From: Pseudomonadota bacterium
GTDB taxonomy: Bacteria > Pseudomonadota > Alphaproteobacteria > Acetobacterales > Acetobacteraceae
Direction: 5' to 3'
Length of the DNA: 49,420 nucleotides
NCBI GenBank assembly: GCA_018240405.1
Contig: JAFEFW010000630.1
Span: forward strand, 1 to 49,420
This document shows, one piece after another, positions 18,260 to 28,977 of the stretch; position 1 is the first letter of the stretch; the number at the start of each line of letters is the position of its first letter. The notes beneath the pieces are model-generated. The model was not told where the DNA came from and did no database searches. It was given only the letters and a program-made list of their open reading frames with translations. Made by a program: the position numbers and the translations under genes.

Positions 18260-19073
18260 TCCCGCCCGGCTGCAGCGTGCCTCTGGCGAAATCCGGATCG
18301 GCGTCCGGCCCAGGGACGGCGCGACGGTTCTGGCGGATCTGCGCCAGGCCGGCTGCCTGAAGGCGCGCTTCCCGCGGCCGATCGTTCCGGGTTGGATCGA
18401 TGTCGTGACGCTGAACACCGGCGGTGGTGTCGCCGGCGGTGACCGGCTGGACATCGCGGTGACGGCGGAAGCCGGCGCGCGGGCGGTGGTCGCGGCACAG
18501 GCGGCGGAACGGTTCTACCGGGCGGCGGCCTCGGATGTGCCGTCGTCGGTGCGGACACGACTGACCGTGCAGGACGGCGCGGCGCTGGAGTGGCTGCCGC
18601 AGGAAACGATTCTGTTCGACCGCTGTGCACTGGACCGGCGGCTGGAAATCGATGTCGCTGACGGTGCCCGGTTCCTTTGTATCGAGACGCTGGTGTTCGG
18701 CCGTATCGCGATGGGAGAGACGGTGCGGCAGGCGATGCTGCGCGACGTGATCCGGGTCCGGCGGGGCGGTAGTCTGCTGCTGCACGACGCGATCCGGCTG
18801 GACGGTGCGGTCGACGCGGTGATGCAACGGACGGCGGTGGCCGCGGGTGCGCGCGTGGTGGCGACAGTGCTGCTGGTCGCGCCGGAGGCGGAGGCTCTCC
18901 TGGAATCGGTGCGCGACGCCGTTGCCGGAACGGAAGCCGGCGTCAGCGCCTGGAACGGGATGCTGGTGGCGCGCCTGCTGGGCGCGGACAGCGCGGTGGT
19001 GCGGCGGACGGTTGTGCAGGCACTTGCGGTGCTGCGGCCGTCTCGCCCTCTGCCCCGCGTTTGGCTATGTTGA
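18234..19073 (+). CDS. ureD: Urease accessory protein UreD
   Basis: UreD (UreH) binds apo-urease and, with UreF and UreG, forms the complex through which nickel reaches the active site. The 279-residue protein shows family features: GWIDVVTLNTGGGVAGGD, AAERFYRA and EWLPQETILFD, followed by FLCIETLVFGR. The chosen ATG (MYDGASPSD) overlaps urtE by 26 bp; no strong ribosome-binding site is visible, so coupling to urtE is likely. ureA follows after 18 bp with its own GGGAGG site. Confidence 0.92.
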   Translation: MYDGASPSDPARLQRASGEIRIGVRPRDGATVLADLRQAGCLKARFPRPIVPGWIDVVTLNTGGGVAGGDRLDIAVTAEAGARAVVAAQAAERFYRAAASDVPSSVRTRLTVQDGAALEWLPQETILFDRCALDRRLEIDVADGARFLCIETLVFGRIAMGETVRQAMLRDVIRVRRGGSLLLHDAIRLDGAVDAVMQRTAVAAGARVVATVLLVAPEAEALLESVRDAVAGTEAGVSAWNGMLVARLLGADSAVVRRTVVQALAVLRPSRPLPRVWLC

Positions 19074-19091
19074 TCGGGAGGACCAACGAAG

Positions 19092-19394
19092 ATGAACCTG
19101 ACGCCACGCGAAAAAGACAAGCTCCTGATTTCCATGGCCGCGATGGTCGCGCGCCGACGGCTGGAACGCGGTGTGAAGCTGAACCATCCGGAGGCGGTGG
19201 CACTGATCACCGATTTCGTGGTGGAGGGCGCACGGGATGGCCGCACCGTAGCGGACCTGATGGAGGCGGGGGCGAAGGTAATCACCCGCGATCAAGTGAT
19301 GCCCGGCATTGCCGAGATGATCCATGACGTGCAGGTGGAGGCGACGTTCCCGGACGGGACCAAGCTGGTGACTGTGCACGACCCGATCCGCTGA
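19092..19394 (+). CDS. ureA: Urease gamma subunit UreA
   Basis: UreA is the small structural subunit of urease and packs with beta and alpha into the (UreABC)3 trimer. The 100-residue protein is the standard length and nearly all family positions fit: [40 protein letters not shown], and [21 protein letters not shown] split across the C-terminal half. GGGAGG precedes the ATG. This is the last rightward gene before a leftward SulP/carbonic anhydrase pair; its natural partner ureB lies about 2.5 kb downstream. Only 18 bp separate its stop from the convergent SulP stop. Confidence 0.97.
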   Translation: MNLTPREKDKLLISMAAMVARRRLERGVKLNHPEAVALITDFVVEGARDGRTVADLMEAGAKVITRDQVMPGIAEMIHDVQVEATFPDGTKLVTVHDPIR

Positions 19395-19412
19395 ACGTCG
19401 CTTCCGGTTCTG

Positions 19413-20870
19413 TTACGTGACCAGGACGCGTTGACCGCCCGCGGGCTTGCGGTTTGCCGCCTCCCGCAGTGCATTGACGAACGTATGGTCGGCGCGGCGC
19501 AATCCCTTCGTGCGGATGCGCACCTCACGATCCTCCGGCACGGACTCCAGCGCCGAGAGCAGCCAGGGCAGGCGCAGGAATGTGCCGGTACCGACCAGCC
19601 GCAGTTCCGTTGTCGATCCGGCCTCGGTCTGGCGGATGCGGAAGCCCGGCCGGCGCAGCAGCGGCAGGGATTCGAGAACAGACAGGGCCAGCCCCGCCAG
19701 CACGCCCGTCAGCAGGTCGGTTGCCACCACGACAGTGCAGGTCGTCAGCCAGATCGCCACCGGCATCAGCCCGAAATCCCGTCCCAGGGCACGCACATGG
19801 CGCAGGCTGACGAGCCGCAAGCCGGTCACCACCAGCACGCCGGCAAGCGCCGCCGTTGGCACCAGGGCCAGCACGCCGGGAAGCAGGCCAACAAAAGCCA
19901 GGATCAAGACGCCATGCAGAATGGTGGACGTGCGGCTGACCGCGCCGGCGTGCACGTTGGCGGAGCTTCGAACGATGACGCCGGTCATCGGCAGGCCGCC
20001 CAGTAGTCCCGACAGGCTGTTGCCAACGCCCTGGGCGACGAGTTCACGATCGTAACGCGTACGCACCCGGCTTTGCATCCGGTCGATGGCGGATGCCGAC
20101 AGCAACGTTTCGGCGCTTGCCACGACGGCCAGCGCCAGAGCCATCAGCAGGAAGTCAGGTCGGACAAGCTGGCCCAGGAAGCCCGCCTCTGGCAGGGCGA
20201 TCGCGTCCGCCAGCCGCTCCGGCACCGCCACGTACGCAACCGGCAAGCCGGCGATGGCGGCCACAACACTGCCGGCCACAACGCCCACCAGCGCGCCCGG
20301 CAGCAGCTTGATCGGCTCCGGGCGCCAGCGTTCCCACGCCAGCATCGCGCCGATTGTCGTCAGACCAATCAGCAGGGCTGCCTCGCCTCCTGAACCATCC
20401 AGCGGTAGCAGGCCGAACAGGGCAGGGCCGGCGGCCATCAGATTGTCGAGCCCACTGGCCAGCGGCTTGTTGTCCATCAGCACGTGGATCTGCCCGGCGA
20501 CAATCAGCACCCCGATGCCAGCCAGCATCCCGTGCACGACGGCTGGGGAGATGGCTCTGAACCACTGACCGAGGCGCAGCAACCCGGCCACCCCCTGAAT
20601 GGCGCCGGCCAGTACCAGAATAGGGCCAAGGGCGGTGATGCCGTGTGTCTGCACGATGTCATACACCATCACCACGAGACCGGCCGCCGGTCCGCTGACC
20701 TGCAATGGCGCGCCGGAGATCAGGCCGACAACAATGCCGCCAATGATGCCGGTCAGCAGCCCGCGTTCGGGCGGAACGCCCGAGGCGATGGCGATCCCCA
20801 TGCATAGCGGCATGGCGACCAGGAAGACGACAACCGATGCCGGAATGTCGCGCTTGAGTATCTCCCGCAT
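19413..20870 (-). CDS. SulP-family anion permease, probable bicarbonate transporter
   Basis: This 485-residue inner-membrane SulP/SLC26 carrier has about 10-12 hydrophobic helices and family motifs in PASVVVFLVAMPLCMGIAIA, GLLTGIIGGIVVGLISG and GGLPMTGVIVRSSANVHAG. The last 75 residues look like a short, degenerate STAS-type domain. Four bp upstream lies a carbonic anhydrase gene, an arrangement that points to bicarbonate rather than sulfate as substrate; this is inference. I chose the ATG at 20870 (MREILKRDIP) because GGAGTAGGCGG lies just before it. The pair sits in reverse orientation between ureA and ureB. Confidence 0.88.
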   Translation of the reverse strand: MREILKRDIPASVVVFLVAMPLCMGIAIASGVPPERGLLTGIIGGIVVGLISGAPLQVSGPAAGLVVMVYDIVQTHGITALGPILVLAGAIQGVAGLLRLGQWFRAISPAVVHGMLAGIGVLIVAGQIHVLMDNKPLASGLDNLMAAGPALFGLLPLDGSGGEAALLIGLTTIGAMLAWERWRPEPIKLLPGALVGVVAGSVVAAIAGLPVAYVAVPERLADAIALPEAGFLGQLVRPDFLLMALALAVVASAETLLSASAIDRMQSRVRTRYDRELVAQGVGNSLSGLLGGLPMTGVIVRSSANVHAGAVSRTSTILHGVLILAFVGLLPGVLALVPTAALAGVLVVTGLRLVSLRHVRALGRDFGLMPVAIWLTTCTVVVATDLLTGVLAGLALSVLESLPLLRRPGFRIRQTEAGSTTELRLVGTGTFLRLPWLLSALESVPEDREVRIRTKGLRRADHTFVNALREAANRKPAGGQRVLVT

Positions 20871-20874
20871 CCGC

Positions 20875-21609
20875 CTACTCCGCCGCTGCGCGAGCGGACT
20901 CGACAGGATGTACCGCGCGCGCGGCGACCGCGACGGGAGGTGGCGCACCCTCCTGCATGGGCACAAACCGTCCGGTCTCACCGTCGTAGGCAAGAACCCG
21001 CCCGTGTTCCAGTTCGAAGAACCAGCCATGCAGCGCCAGGCCGCCATCGGCCATGGCTGCGGCAACCGAAGGATGGGTGCGCAGATTGTTCAACTGGGCG
21101 ATGACATTCTCCAAGGCCAGCAGCCGATGCCGTTCCGCCGGCGGCGCTGTCGGCGGCAGGCTGCGGTCAACGATGCGTTCGGCCGCGGCACTGTGGCGCA
21201 GCCAGGCGGCGACATTCGGCATGCTGTCGAGCACATCGGGCTTCAGCAACGCCGCCATGGCGCCGCAATCGGAGTGGCCGCAGATCACGATATCCCGTAC
21301 GCCGAGCGCGAGTACGGCGTATTCGATGGCCGAGGACACCCCGCCGTTCATCTGCGCGTAGGGCGGTACGATGTTGCCCGCGTTGCGACAGACAAACAGC
21401 TCGCCGGGATGCGATTGGGTAATCAGTTCTGGGATGACGCGACTGTCCGCGCAGGAGATCATCAGCGCACGGGGCTTCTGCCCGTCGCGGATCAGGCGTT
21501 GATAGAGGGATTTTTGGCGTGGAAAGACCTCGCCCCGAAAACGGGCAACACCCCGCGCGACGTCGTCGAAAGCGCTCTCAGCGGGACCGCTTGAATGGTG
21601 ATCAGACAA
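20875..21609 (-). CDS. Beta-class carbonic anhydrase
   Basis: This zinc enzyme interconverts CO2 and bicarbonate. The 244-residue protein has the beta-class ligands Cys53, Asp55 and Arg57 (MISCADSRV) and His112/Cys115 (CGHSDCGAM). CRNAGNIVPPY and SSAIEYAVLALGVRDIVIC are also typical. The start appears to be TTG at 21609: an in-frame stop lies two codons upstream, and the next in-frame ATG is inside the catalytic core. No signal peptide is visible, so it should be cytoplasmic. The gene is cotranscribed with the SulP permease and diverges from ureB, whose urease produces its substrate. Confidence 0.93.
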   Translation of the reverse strand: MSDHHSSGPAESAFDDVARGVARFRGEVFPRQKSLYQRLIRDGQKPRALMISCADSRVIPELITQSHPGELFVCRNAGNIVPPYAQMNGGVSSAIEYAVLALGVRDIVICGHSDCGAMAALLKPDVLDSMPNVAAWLRHSAAAERIVDRSLPPTAPPAERHRLLALENVIAQLNNLRTHPSVAAAMADGGLALHGWFFELEHGRVLAYDGETGRFVPMQEGAPPPVAVAARAVHPVESARAAAE

Positions 21610-21689
21610 TGGTCACATGCTCCATGCATAAGCGTTGCAGTGGCCGCATGCGTGGCCGGTCCTGACTGGACGAGGGTCTCGCCAATTTG

Positions 21690-21717
21690 GATCACCGGGT
21701 ACGCACACGGTGATCCG
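21690..21717. promoter_or_regulatory. Inverted repeat in the carbonic anhydrase/ureB divergent region
   Basis: GGATCACCG (21690-21698) and CGGTGATCC (21709-21717) form a perfect 9-bp inverted repeat with a 10-bp spacer. A smaller hairpin, GCCGGC-AAA-GCCGGC, follows at 21732-21746. The region lies between divergent genes, so it may be an operator or a structured leader. I cannot assign a regulator. Confidence 0.6.
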
Positions 21718-21881
21718 ACATCGCGAGGTTGGCCGGCAAAGCCGGCGTCCTGCCAGAGGGGCCCGGATCGAAATTCTTATGTTGTAGACTTAGGAATTCG
21801 AAACCCCGTTAGCAAATGAACAATCTCTATGGCGTTGCCGTCGCTCAACGAACGGCCCGTCCGGGCGACATGGAGACTTGG

Positions 21882-21907
21882 CAAAGATATTGCTCAAAGA
21901 TATTGCT
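21882..21907. repeat. Perfect 13-bp tandem repeat upstream of ureB
   Basis: CAAAGATATTGCT occurs twice with no spacer (21882-21894 and 21895-21907). The unit is AT-rich, unlike the surrounding GC-rich DNA, and ends 32 bp before the chosen ureB start. It could be a regulator binding site or a recent slippage duplication. The unit length is not a multiple of three, so a duplication here would disrupt any longer upstream reading of ureB. Confidence 0.8.
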
Positions 21908-21939
21908 ACAGTGACGTCGCCGTGACGATAGGACCTATG

Positions 21940-22245
21940 ATGATCCCTGGTGAACTTCTCTCCGAGGCAGGAGAGATCGAGTTGAACGCTGGGCTGCCGC
22001 GCACCACGCTGACGGTTTCCAACACCGGTGACCGGCCGATCCAGGTCGGCAGCCACTATCATTTCGCGGAGACGAACCCGGCGCTGTCCTTTGACAGAGC
22101 CGCCGCCAAGGGCAAGCGGCTGGATATCGCCGCCGGCACAGCGGTTCGTTTCGAACCTGGCCAGGCACGCGAGGTCACGCTGGTTCCCTATCGCGGCACC
22201 CGGCAGGTGTTCGGTTTCCGCGGCGATGTTATGGGAGCGCTGTAG
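21940..22245 (+). CDS. ureB: Urease beta subunit UreB
   Basis: UreB is the second small structural subunit of urease. The 101-residue product matches the family from MIPGELL through [27 protein letters not shown] and [10 protein letters not shown] chose the ATG at 21940 because AGGA lies 6 nt upstream; the ATG at 21937 is too close to it. The frame is open back to an ATG at 21829, but those residues do not resemble UreB. ureC begins one base after the stop. ureB should be expressed from its own promoter, because ureA lies beyond the reversed SulP/carbonic anhydrase pair. Confidence 0.95.
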   Translation: MIPGELLSEAGEIELNAGLPRTTLTVSNTGDRPIQVGSHYHFAETNPALSFDRAAAKGKRLDIAAGTAVRFEPGQAREVTLVPYRGTRQVFGFRGDVMGAL

Positions 22246-22246
22246 G

Positions 22247-23955
<1,709 letters not shown>

Positions 23956-23956
<1 letters not shown>

Positions 23957-24444
23957 TGCGCGCCTCCTCTGTTCTGCCGCCGGGCGCCTGGGATGCAGAT
24001 CGCGAAACGGACCGGGTGCTGATCGACTTTGACCGCCGCCACCGCCGCCGGATCGTGCTGGCAACGGCCGGCGGGGCGGACGTGCTGGTGGACCTGCCAC
24101 AGGCGGTGCGTCTGCGGGACGGCGACGGCTTGCTGTTGGATACCGGCGGCATCATCCGGGTCTGCGCCAAGCCGGAACCGCTGATGGAAATCCACGCGCA
24201 CGACGATGGAGAACTCGTACGCATCGCCTGGCATCTCGGCAATCGCCACCTTCCGGTACAGCTGCTCGGCGACCGCATCCGCATCCGGGCGGATCATGTC
24301 ATTGGCGAGATGGTCGAAGGGCTGGGCGGGCACGTGGACCTGATTGAGGCGCCGTTCGATCCCGAACCTGGCGCCTATGCCGGAAGCGGCGCCGGCGGAC
24401 ATCACCATCACCACGACGATGACGACGATCACCACCACCACTGA
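23956..24444 (+). CDS. ureE: Urease accessory nickel chaperone UreE with His/Asp-rich tail
   Basis: UreE is a cytoplasmic metallochaperone that delivers nickel to the UreDFG-urease complex. The 162-residue protein has the N-terminal peptide-binding domain and a C-terminal metal domain with EIHAHDDGELVRIAWHLGNR, whose His is the conserved interface ligand. The tail [16 protein letters not shown] is a nickel store of the type seen in Klebsiella UreE. The ATG overlaps the ureC stop by one base. The DNA coding the tail also encodes the start of ureF in another frame. Confidence 0.95.
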
Positions 24445-25086
24445 TCGCGCCGCACTGCTGCACCTGCTCGCCTGGCTGTCGCCGGCGTTCCCCACCGGCG
24501 GGTTTGCCTACTCGCACGGGCTGGAATGGGCGGTGGAGGCCGGCGATATCCGTGATGGCGACACCCTGCTGGCCTGGCTGAGCGATGTGCTGGCCCATGG
24601 CAGCGGACGATCTGATGCGATCCTGCTGCGGCACGCGCATCGATCCGTAGACGACACAGAGGTCTTGGCCGCGATCGCAGAGCTTGCCCTGGCATCGACG
24701 CCGTCGCGGGAGCGGCGGGATGAGGCGTTGAACCAGGGCCGTGCCTTCGTTCTGGCGGTGCAACCCTGGCTGGGACCGTCGCTACCCGAGGACTTGCCTT
24801 ACGCCGTCGCTGTCGGCGCCGCGGCCGGACGATACGGCATCGCCGAGGACGCGACGGCCGCGTGCTATCTGCAGGCCTTTGCCGCCAATCTGATCTCGGC
24901 GGCGGTGCGGGCGGTGCCGCTGGGGCAGACCGCCGGGTTGCGCGTGCTCGCGGCGCTGGAACCGGCGATCATGACCACCGCCGATGCCACACGCGACGCC
25001 GCACTGGACGACATCGGCGGCTGCGCCTTCCGTTCTGATCTGGCCGCGATGCGGCACGAAACCCAGTACACGAGGTTGTTCCGCTC

Positions 25087-25090
<4 letters not shown>
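24419..25090 (+). CDS. ureF: Urease accessory protein UreF
   Basis: UreF bridges UreD and the GTPase UreG during nickel insertion. The 223-residue helical protein shows the family opening [20 protein letters not shown], later [18 protein letters not shown], and the tail [14 protein letters not shown] chose the ATG at 24419, just ahead of the family N-terminus; an ATG at 24377 is also in frame. Neither has a good ribosome-binding site, since the region codes the UreE His tail, so coupling to ureE is likely. The N-terminal Thr/Ile run (MTTITTTT) is a by-product of that overlap. The ureG ATG overlaps the stop. Confidence 0.93.
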
Positions 25091-25707
<617 letters not shown>

Positions 25708-25709
25708 GG

Positions 25710-26015
25710 CTACTGCGCCTGTCCGCCGGTCGTGCCTTGCGTGGCGGGCTGACCCGTGGCGGTCGGCGGTGAGGGCGGCGTGGCTGTCGTCTGCGACGGA
25801 CGCTGCGTCGTAGAGGATTGGCTACGTGACGACGTCTGCGTCTTCTTTGGTTGCTTATGCGGGCCGACTGGGCCGGCTTTGGTCCGCTGCTTCTGAACAT
25901 TGGCGTGCTGCGGCTGCACAACCTTACCCTCTGTCGCCGCCGACTGCGCCAGGGCCGGCCCGGCCAGAAATACGCCGGCGGCCAGCGCCGCAACCGTTAC
26001 GATCGAAATCTTCAT
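25710..26015 (-). CDS. Small secreted low-complexity protein, unknown function
   Basis: I do not recognise this 101-residue protein. It begins with a clear Sec signal peptide (MKISIVTVAALAAGVFLAGP, then ALAQ-S as the likely cleavage site). The mature part is low complexity, rich in Gln, Thr, Ser and Pro, with a basic patch (GPHKQPKKTQ) and no Cys. It is probably disordered in the periplasm. AGGAG lies upstream of the ATG, supporting a real gene. It is convergent with ureG and shows no functional link. Confidence 0.65.
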   Translation of the reverse strand: MKISIVTVAALAAGVFLAGPALAQSAATEGKVVQPQHANVQKQRTKAGPVGPHKQPKKTQTSSRSQSSTTQRPSQTTATPPSPPTATGQPATQGTTGGQAQ

Positions 26016-26192
26016 CTCTCAAATCTCCTGCCTGTCCGGCCGGCAGGTTGGAACGTCCGGCGGCCGGTTCAACGGCGCTTGCAACAAGCCCGGGTCATCT
26101 TGCCGTGACGGCGTGCCACCGGCCGCCGGTCTAGCCAAAGCGGCAGCGATATTGGACAGTGGCGGCCTTATCCAACCACAGGGGGAAACACC

Positions 26193-26579
26193 ATGGCCGA
26201 AGACAAGCGCGCCCAAGGCAAGGCAATGCGCCGCAAGCTGATGGGCGATGCCTATGCCGACAAGCTCGACAAGAACGTCTACACCAGCCCGATCATGGAG
26301 AAATTTGCACAGTATACCCAGGAAGCGGTGTTCGGTGGCCTCTGGACGCGGCCGGGCCTCGACCTGAAAACCCGTGCGCTGATCTGCGTCATTTCCGATG
26401 CGGCAACCGGCCGCGAGCCGGAACTGAAGCTGCACCTGCGCTTTGCCCGCAACCAGGGCTGGAGCGAAGACGAACTGGGCGAGGCGCTTCTGCACCTTGC
26501 CGGATATGTGGGTGCGCCACTGGTGCGGGAGGCGTTGCTCTGCGCCGTCGAAACCTTCAAGGAAATGGCGGCGGAATAA
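26193..26579 (+). CDS. Carboxymuconolactone decarboxylase (CMD) family protein
   Basis: This 128-residue, mostly helical protein belongs to the CMD/AhpD superfamily. RPGLDLKTRALICVISDAAT and ELKLHLRFARNQGWSEDELG are typical of the PcaC-like branch. The CxxC redox pair of AhpD is absent, so peroxidase activity is unlikely. The protocatechuate pathway genes expected for a true PcaC are not present, so the substrate is unknown. GGGGGAAA precedes the ATG. An SDR gene follows after 3 bp, which suggests a two-gene operon and a shared pathway. Confidence 0.85.
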   Translation: MAEDKRAQGKAMRRKLMGDAYADKLDKNVYTSPIMEKFAQYTQEAVFGGLWTRPGLDLKTRALICVISDAATGREPELKLHLRFARNQGWSEDELGEALLHLAGYVGAPLVREALLCAVETFKEMAAE

Positions 26580-26582
26580 TCC

Positions 26583-27434
26583 ATGCGCGACATCCAGGGC
26601 AAGACCGCCATCGTCACCGGTGCGGCATCGGGCATCGGCTTGGGCATCGCCAAGGCGCTGGCCTCGGCGGGCGCCAACATCGTGCTGGCCGACCTTCGTC
26701 CCGATCCGCTGCAGGCGGCGCGCCGGCAGATCGAAGCCCTGGGTGTCCGCGCGGCCGTTGCGGTGACGGACGTTTCAGACGCGGCATCGGTCGAAGCGGC
26801 GGGCAAGGTCGCCATCGACACGTTCGGCGCGCTGCATATCGCGGTGAACAATGCCGGCGTCGCGATGCACGGCACCAGGCTGGAACAGGTGACGTTGCAG
26901 GAGTGGAACTGGGTGATCGGCGTGAATGTCATGGGCGTGATCCATGGCATCCGCGCCTTTGTGCCGCTGATCCGGGCGACCGGGCAGGGCGGGCATGTGG
27001 TCAACACCGGCTCCATTTCCAGCCTGTTCGTGCGTGAGGGGCGTGAGCAGGGCGCCTACGCGATGACAAAATATGCCGCGCTGGCCTTGTCGGAAGCGCT
27101 GGAACAGGAGGTGAAGGACGCTGGAATCGGCGTGTCGATCCTGTGCCCGGGCGGGGTCAACACGTCGATCTTCCAGTCCGCCGCAACGCGGCCGGAGCGG
27201 TTCGGCGGCGCCTATAGCCGGCCACAGCAGGAAGCGCTGCAGACCACCAGCCTGGCCGGTGTCGCCTTGCCACCGGAGACGGTCGGACGCCGGGTGCTGC
27301 AGGCGATTCAGGACAACGAGTTCCTCATCCTCACGCACACCCAGGAACGCGACGCGGTCACCACGCGGTTGCGCCGCATCGAGGCGGCCTTCGATCGCGC
27401 CGATGCGGTAATGCCGGGCATTGTCGAAAGGTAG
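26583..27434 (+). CDS. Short-chain dehydrogenase/reductase (SDR)
   Basis: This 283-residue classical SDR should oxidise or reduce a hydroxyl/carbonyl group with NAD(P). The cofactor motif TGAASGIG lies at 12-19, NNAG at 89-92, and the catalytic Ser (SISS, near 144-146), Tyr159 and Lys163 are in place (GAYAMTKYA). Asp at the end of beta-2 (VLADLRP) favours NAD over NADP. The C-terminal 60 residues are longer than in minimal SDRs. The gene starts 3 bp after the CMD-family gene. No substrate can be inferred. Confidence 0.9.
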   Translation: MRDIQGKTAIVTGAASGIGLGIAKALASAGANIVLADLRPDPLQAARRQIEALGVRAAVAVTDVSDAASVEAAGKVAIDTFGALHIAVNNAGVAMHGTRLEQVTLQEWNWVIGVNVMGVIHGIRAFVPLIRATGQGGHVVNTGSISSLFVREGREQGAYAMTKYAALALSEALEQEVKDAGIGVSILCPGGVNTSIFQSAATRPERFGGAYSRPQQEALQTTSLAGVALPPETVGRRVLQAIQDNEFLILTHTQERDAVTTRLRRIEAAFDRADAVMPGIVER

Positions 27435-27485
27435 GACCGCGCGGCACGCATCGTTCCGCTTACCGCGCATCGCCACAACGTCGGG

Positions 27486-28955
27486 CTACAGGTCCAACTG
27501 CTCCTGCGCCGCCGCCTTGCGTCCGCGGCCTGAGCTGACACCACCCGCAGCAACCGCGTCCACCTTGCCGTCACCGAAATGAAGCCGCAGCTTCGCGGCC
27601 GGTTTCACCGCCGCCGCCGAGGTGATGGGATGATCGGATGGATCGGTCACCAGAACGTAGCCGCGCTGCAGAATTGCCAGCGGTGATGCCGACTCCAGGC
27701 GCGCGGCGGCGCCGCCCAGATGCGCGCGGGCTTCGCGGACGCTGGCCCGCAGCGGCGCGTCCGTCAGGCGCCCGGCAATCCTTTCAAACGCACCCCGCGT
27801 GCGTGTCACCGCCCGATGGGTGCAGGCCTCCAGGCGATGGGCCAGCAAACCGAGCGACGCGCGTCGTGCTTCCAGCAGCCGGCGGGGATCAGGCAGCCGG
27901 CGCTCGACCGACGTCAGCACCGCACGTTTTTTTGCCACCAGGCCGGGCAGGGCCAGGACAATCCGTTCCGCCCGGTCATCCAGCCGCTGACGCGCCGCTC
28001 CCAGCAGCGCCGGCAGGTCCGGCAGACCCCGCTCTGCCTTCGACAACGCCAGATGTTGCTCATGCAACAACCGCCGCGTGGCGCTGATCAGCCGTGAGCC
28101 CTTATGCTCCAGGTCGGCAACGCAGTCGGACCGCGCGGGAATGGCCATCTCGGCCGCCGCGGTGGGCGTCGGTGCCCGGCGGTCAGAGGCGAAGTCGATC
28201 AGCGTCGTGTCCGTCTCGTGCCCGACCGCCGAGATCAGCGGAATTCGGCAGGCGGCGACGGCGCGCACGACGATTTCCTCATTGAACGCCATCAGGTCTT
28301 CCAGGCTGCCGCCGCCGCGGGCGACGATCAGCACATCCGGCCGTGGCACCGCGCCGTCCGGCGGCATGGCGTCGAAGCCGGCGATGGCTGCGGCGATCCG
28401 CTCCGCCGCACCCTCGCCCTGGACCGGCACCGGCCAGACCAGCAGATGGCGCGGGAAGCGGCGGGCGATGGTGGTGCGGATGTCCTGGATCACCGCGCCG
28501 CGCTCGCTCGTCACCACGCCAATGACACGCGGCAGCACCGGCAGCGGCACCTTGCGCTCCGCATCGAATAGGCCCTCGGCGGCCAGACGCTGGCGGATCA
28601 TCTCGATGCGCGCGAGCAGGGCACCGGCGCCGGCATATTCCATGCGCTCGATGATCAGTTGGTAGGAGGAGCGCTCGCCGTAGGCGCTGATCCGCCCCGT
28701 GGCGATCACCTCGACACCGTTCTCCGGCACCATTCCCAGGCGCTGAACGCTGCTTTTCCACACGATGCCGGCGATCTTGCCGCCCTCATCCTTCAGCGAC
28801 AGGTAGATATGGCCGGAGGGATAGCGCTTCACTTCGGTCAACTCGCCGCGCACCCGGATGCGGCCGAACGTGGTCTCCAGCGTCCGCTTCACCGCACCGG
28901 AAATTTCCGTCACGGTGTATTCAGGCACGTTGGACACTGCGGCCAAATCGTTCAT
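27486..28955 (-). CDS. xseA: Exodeoxyribonuclease VII large subunit XseA
   Basis: XseA is the catalytic subunit of exonuclease VII, which degrades single-stranded DNA in both directions in DNA repair. The 489-residue protein has an N-terminal OB-fold (PEYTVTEISGAVKRTLE, then RIRVRGELTEVKRYPSGHIY), the catalytic domain (VTSERGAVIQDI, ARGGGSLEDLMAFNEE, SAVGHETDTTLIDFASD) and a long coiled-coil region. The C-terminus has HFGDGKVDAV. I chose the ATG at 28955 (MNDLAAVS) because AAAGGCG precedes it. The XseB small subunit is not in this window. The gene is divergent from purD across a palindromic repeat. Confidence 0.95.
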   Translation of the reverse strand: MNDLAAVSNVPEYTVTEISGAVKRTLETTFGRIRVRGELTEVKRYPSGHIYLSLKDEGGKIAGIVWKSSVQRLGMVPENGVEVIATGRISAYGERSSYQLIIERMEYAGAGALLARIEMIRQRLAAEGLFDAERKVPLPVLPRVIGVVTSERGAVIQDIRTTIARRFPRHLLVWPVPVQGEGAAERIAAAIAGFDAMPPDGAVPRPDVLIVARGGGSLEDLMAFNEEIVVRAVAACRIPLISAVGHETDTTLIDFASDRRAPTPTAAAEMAIPARSDCVADLEHKGSRLISATRRLLHEQHLALSKAERGLPDLPALLGAARQRLDDRAERIVLALPGLVAKKRAVLTSVERRLPDPRRLLEARRASLGLLAHRLEACTHRAVTRTRGAFERIAGRLTDAPLRASVREARAHLGGAAARLESASPLAILQRGYVLVTDPSDHPITSAAAVKPAAKLRLHFGDGKVDAVAAGGVSSGRGRKAAAQEQLDL

Positions 28956-28977
28956 GCGGACGCCTTTGGTGGGGTAG

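Noticed and set aside
19395-21609. Insertion-sequence origin of the SulP/carbonic anhydrase block
   Set aside because: I saw no terminal inverted repeats, target-site duplication or transposase at either border. Codon use and GC look like the neighbours.
21882-21907. CRISPR-like repeat
   Set aside because: There are only two units, 13 bp long, without spacers, and no cas genes are present.
21829-21939. N-terminal extension of UreB by 36-37 residues
   Set aside because: The frame is open, but the extension does not resemble UreB. It contains the 13-bp tandem repeat and lacks a good ribosome-binding site; the 101-residue form is the family norm.
21610-21939. Guanidine (ykkC-type) riboswitch before ureB
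   Set aside because: I considered this because these riboswitches control urea- and guanidine-related genes. I found none of the conserved motif blocks of guanidine-I or paired ACGR hairpins of guanidine-II.
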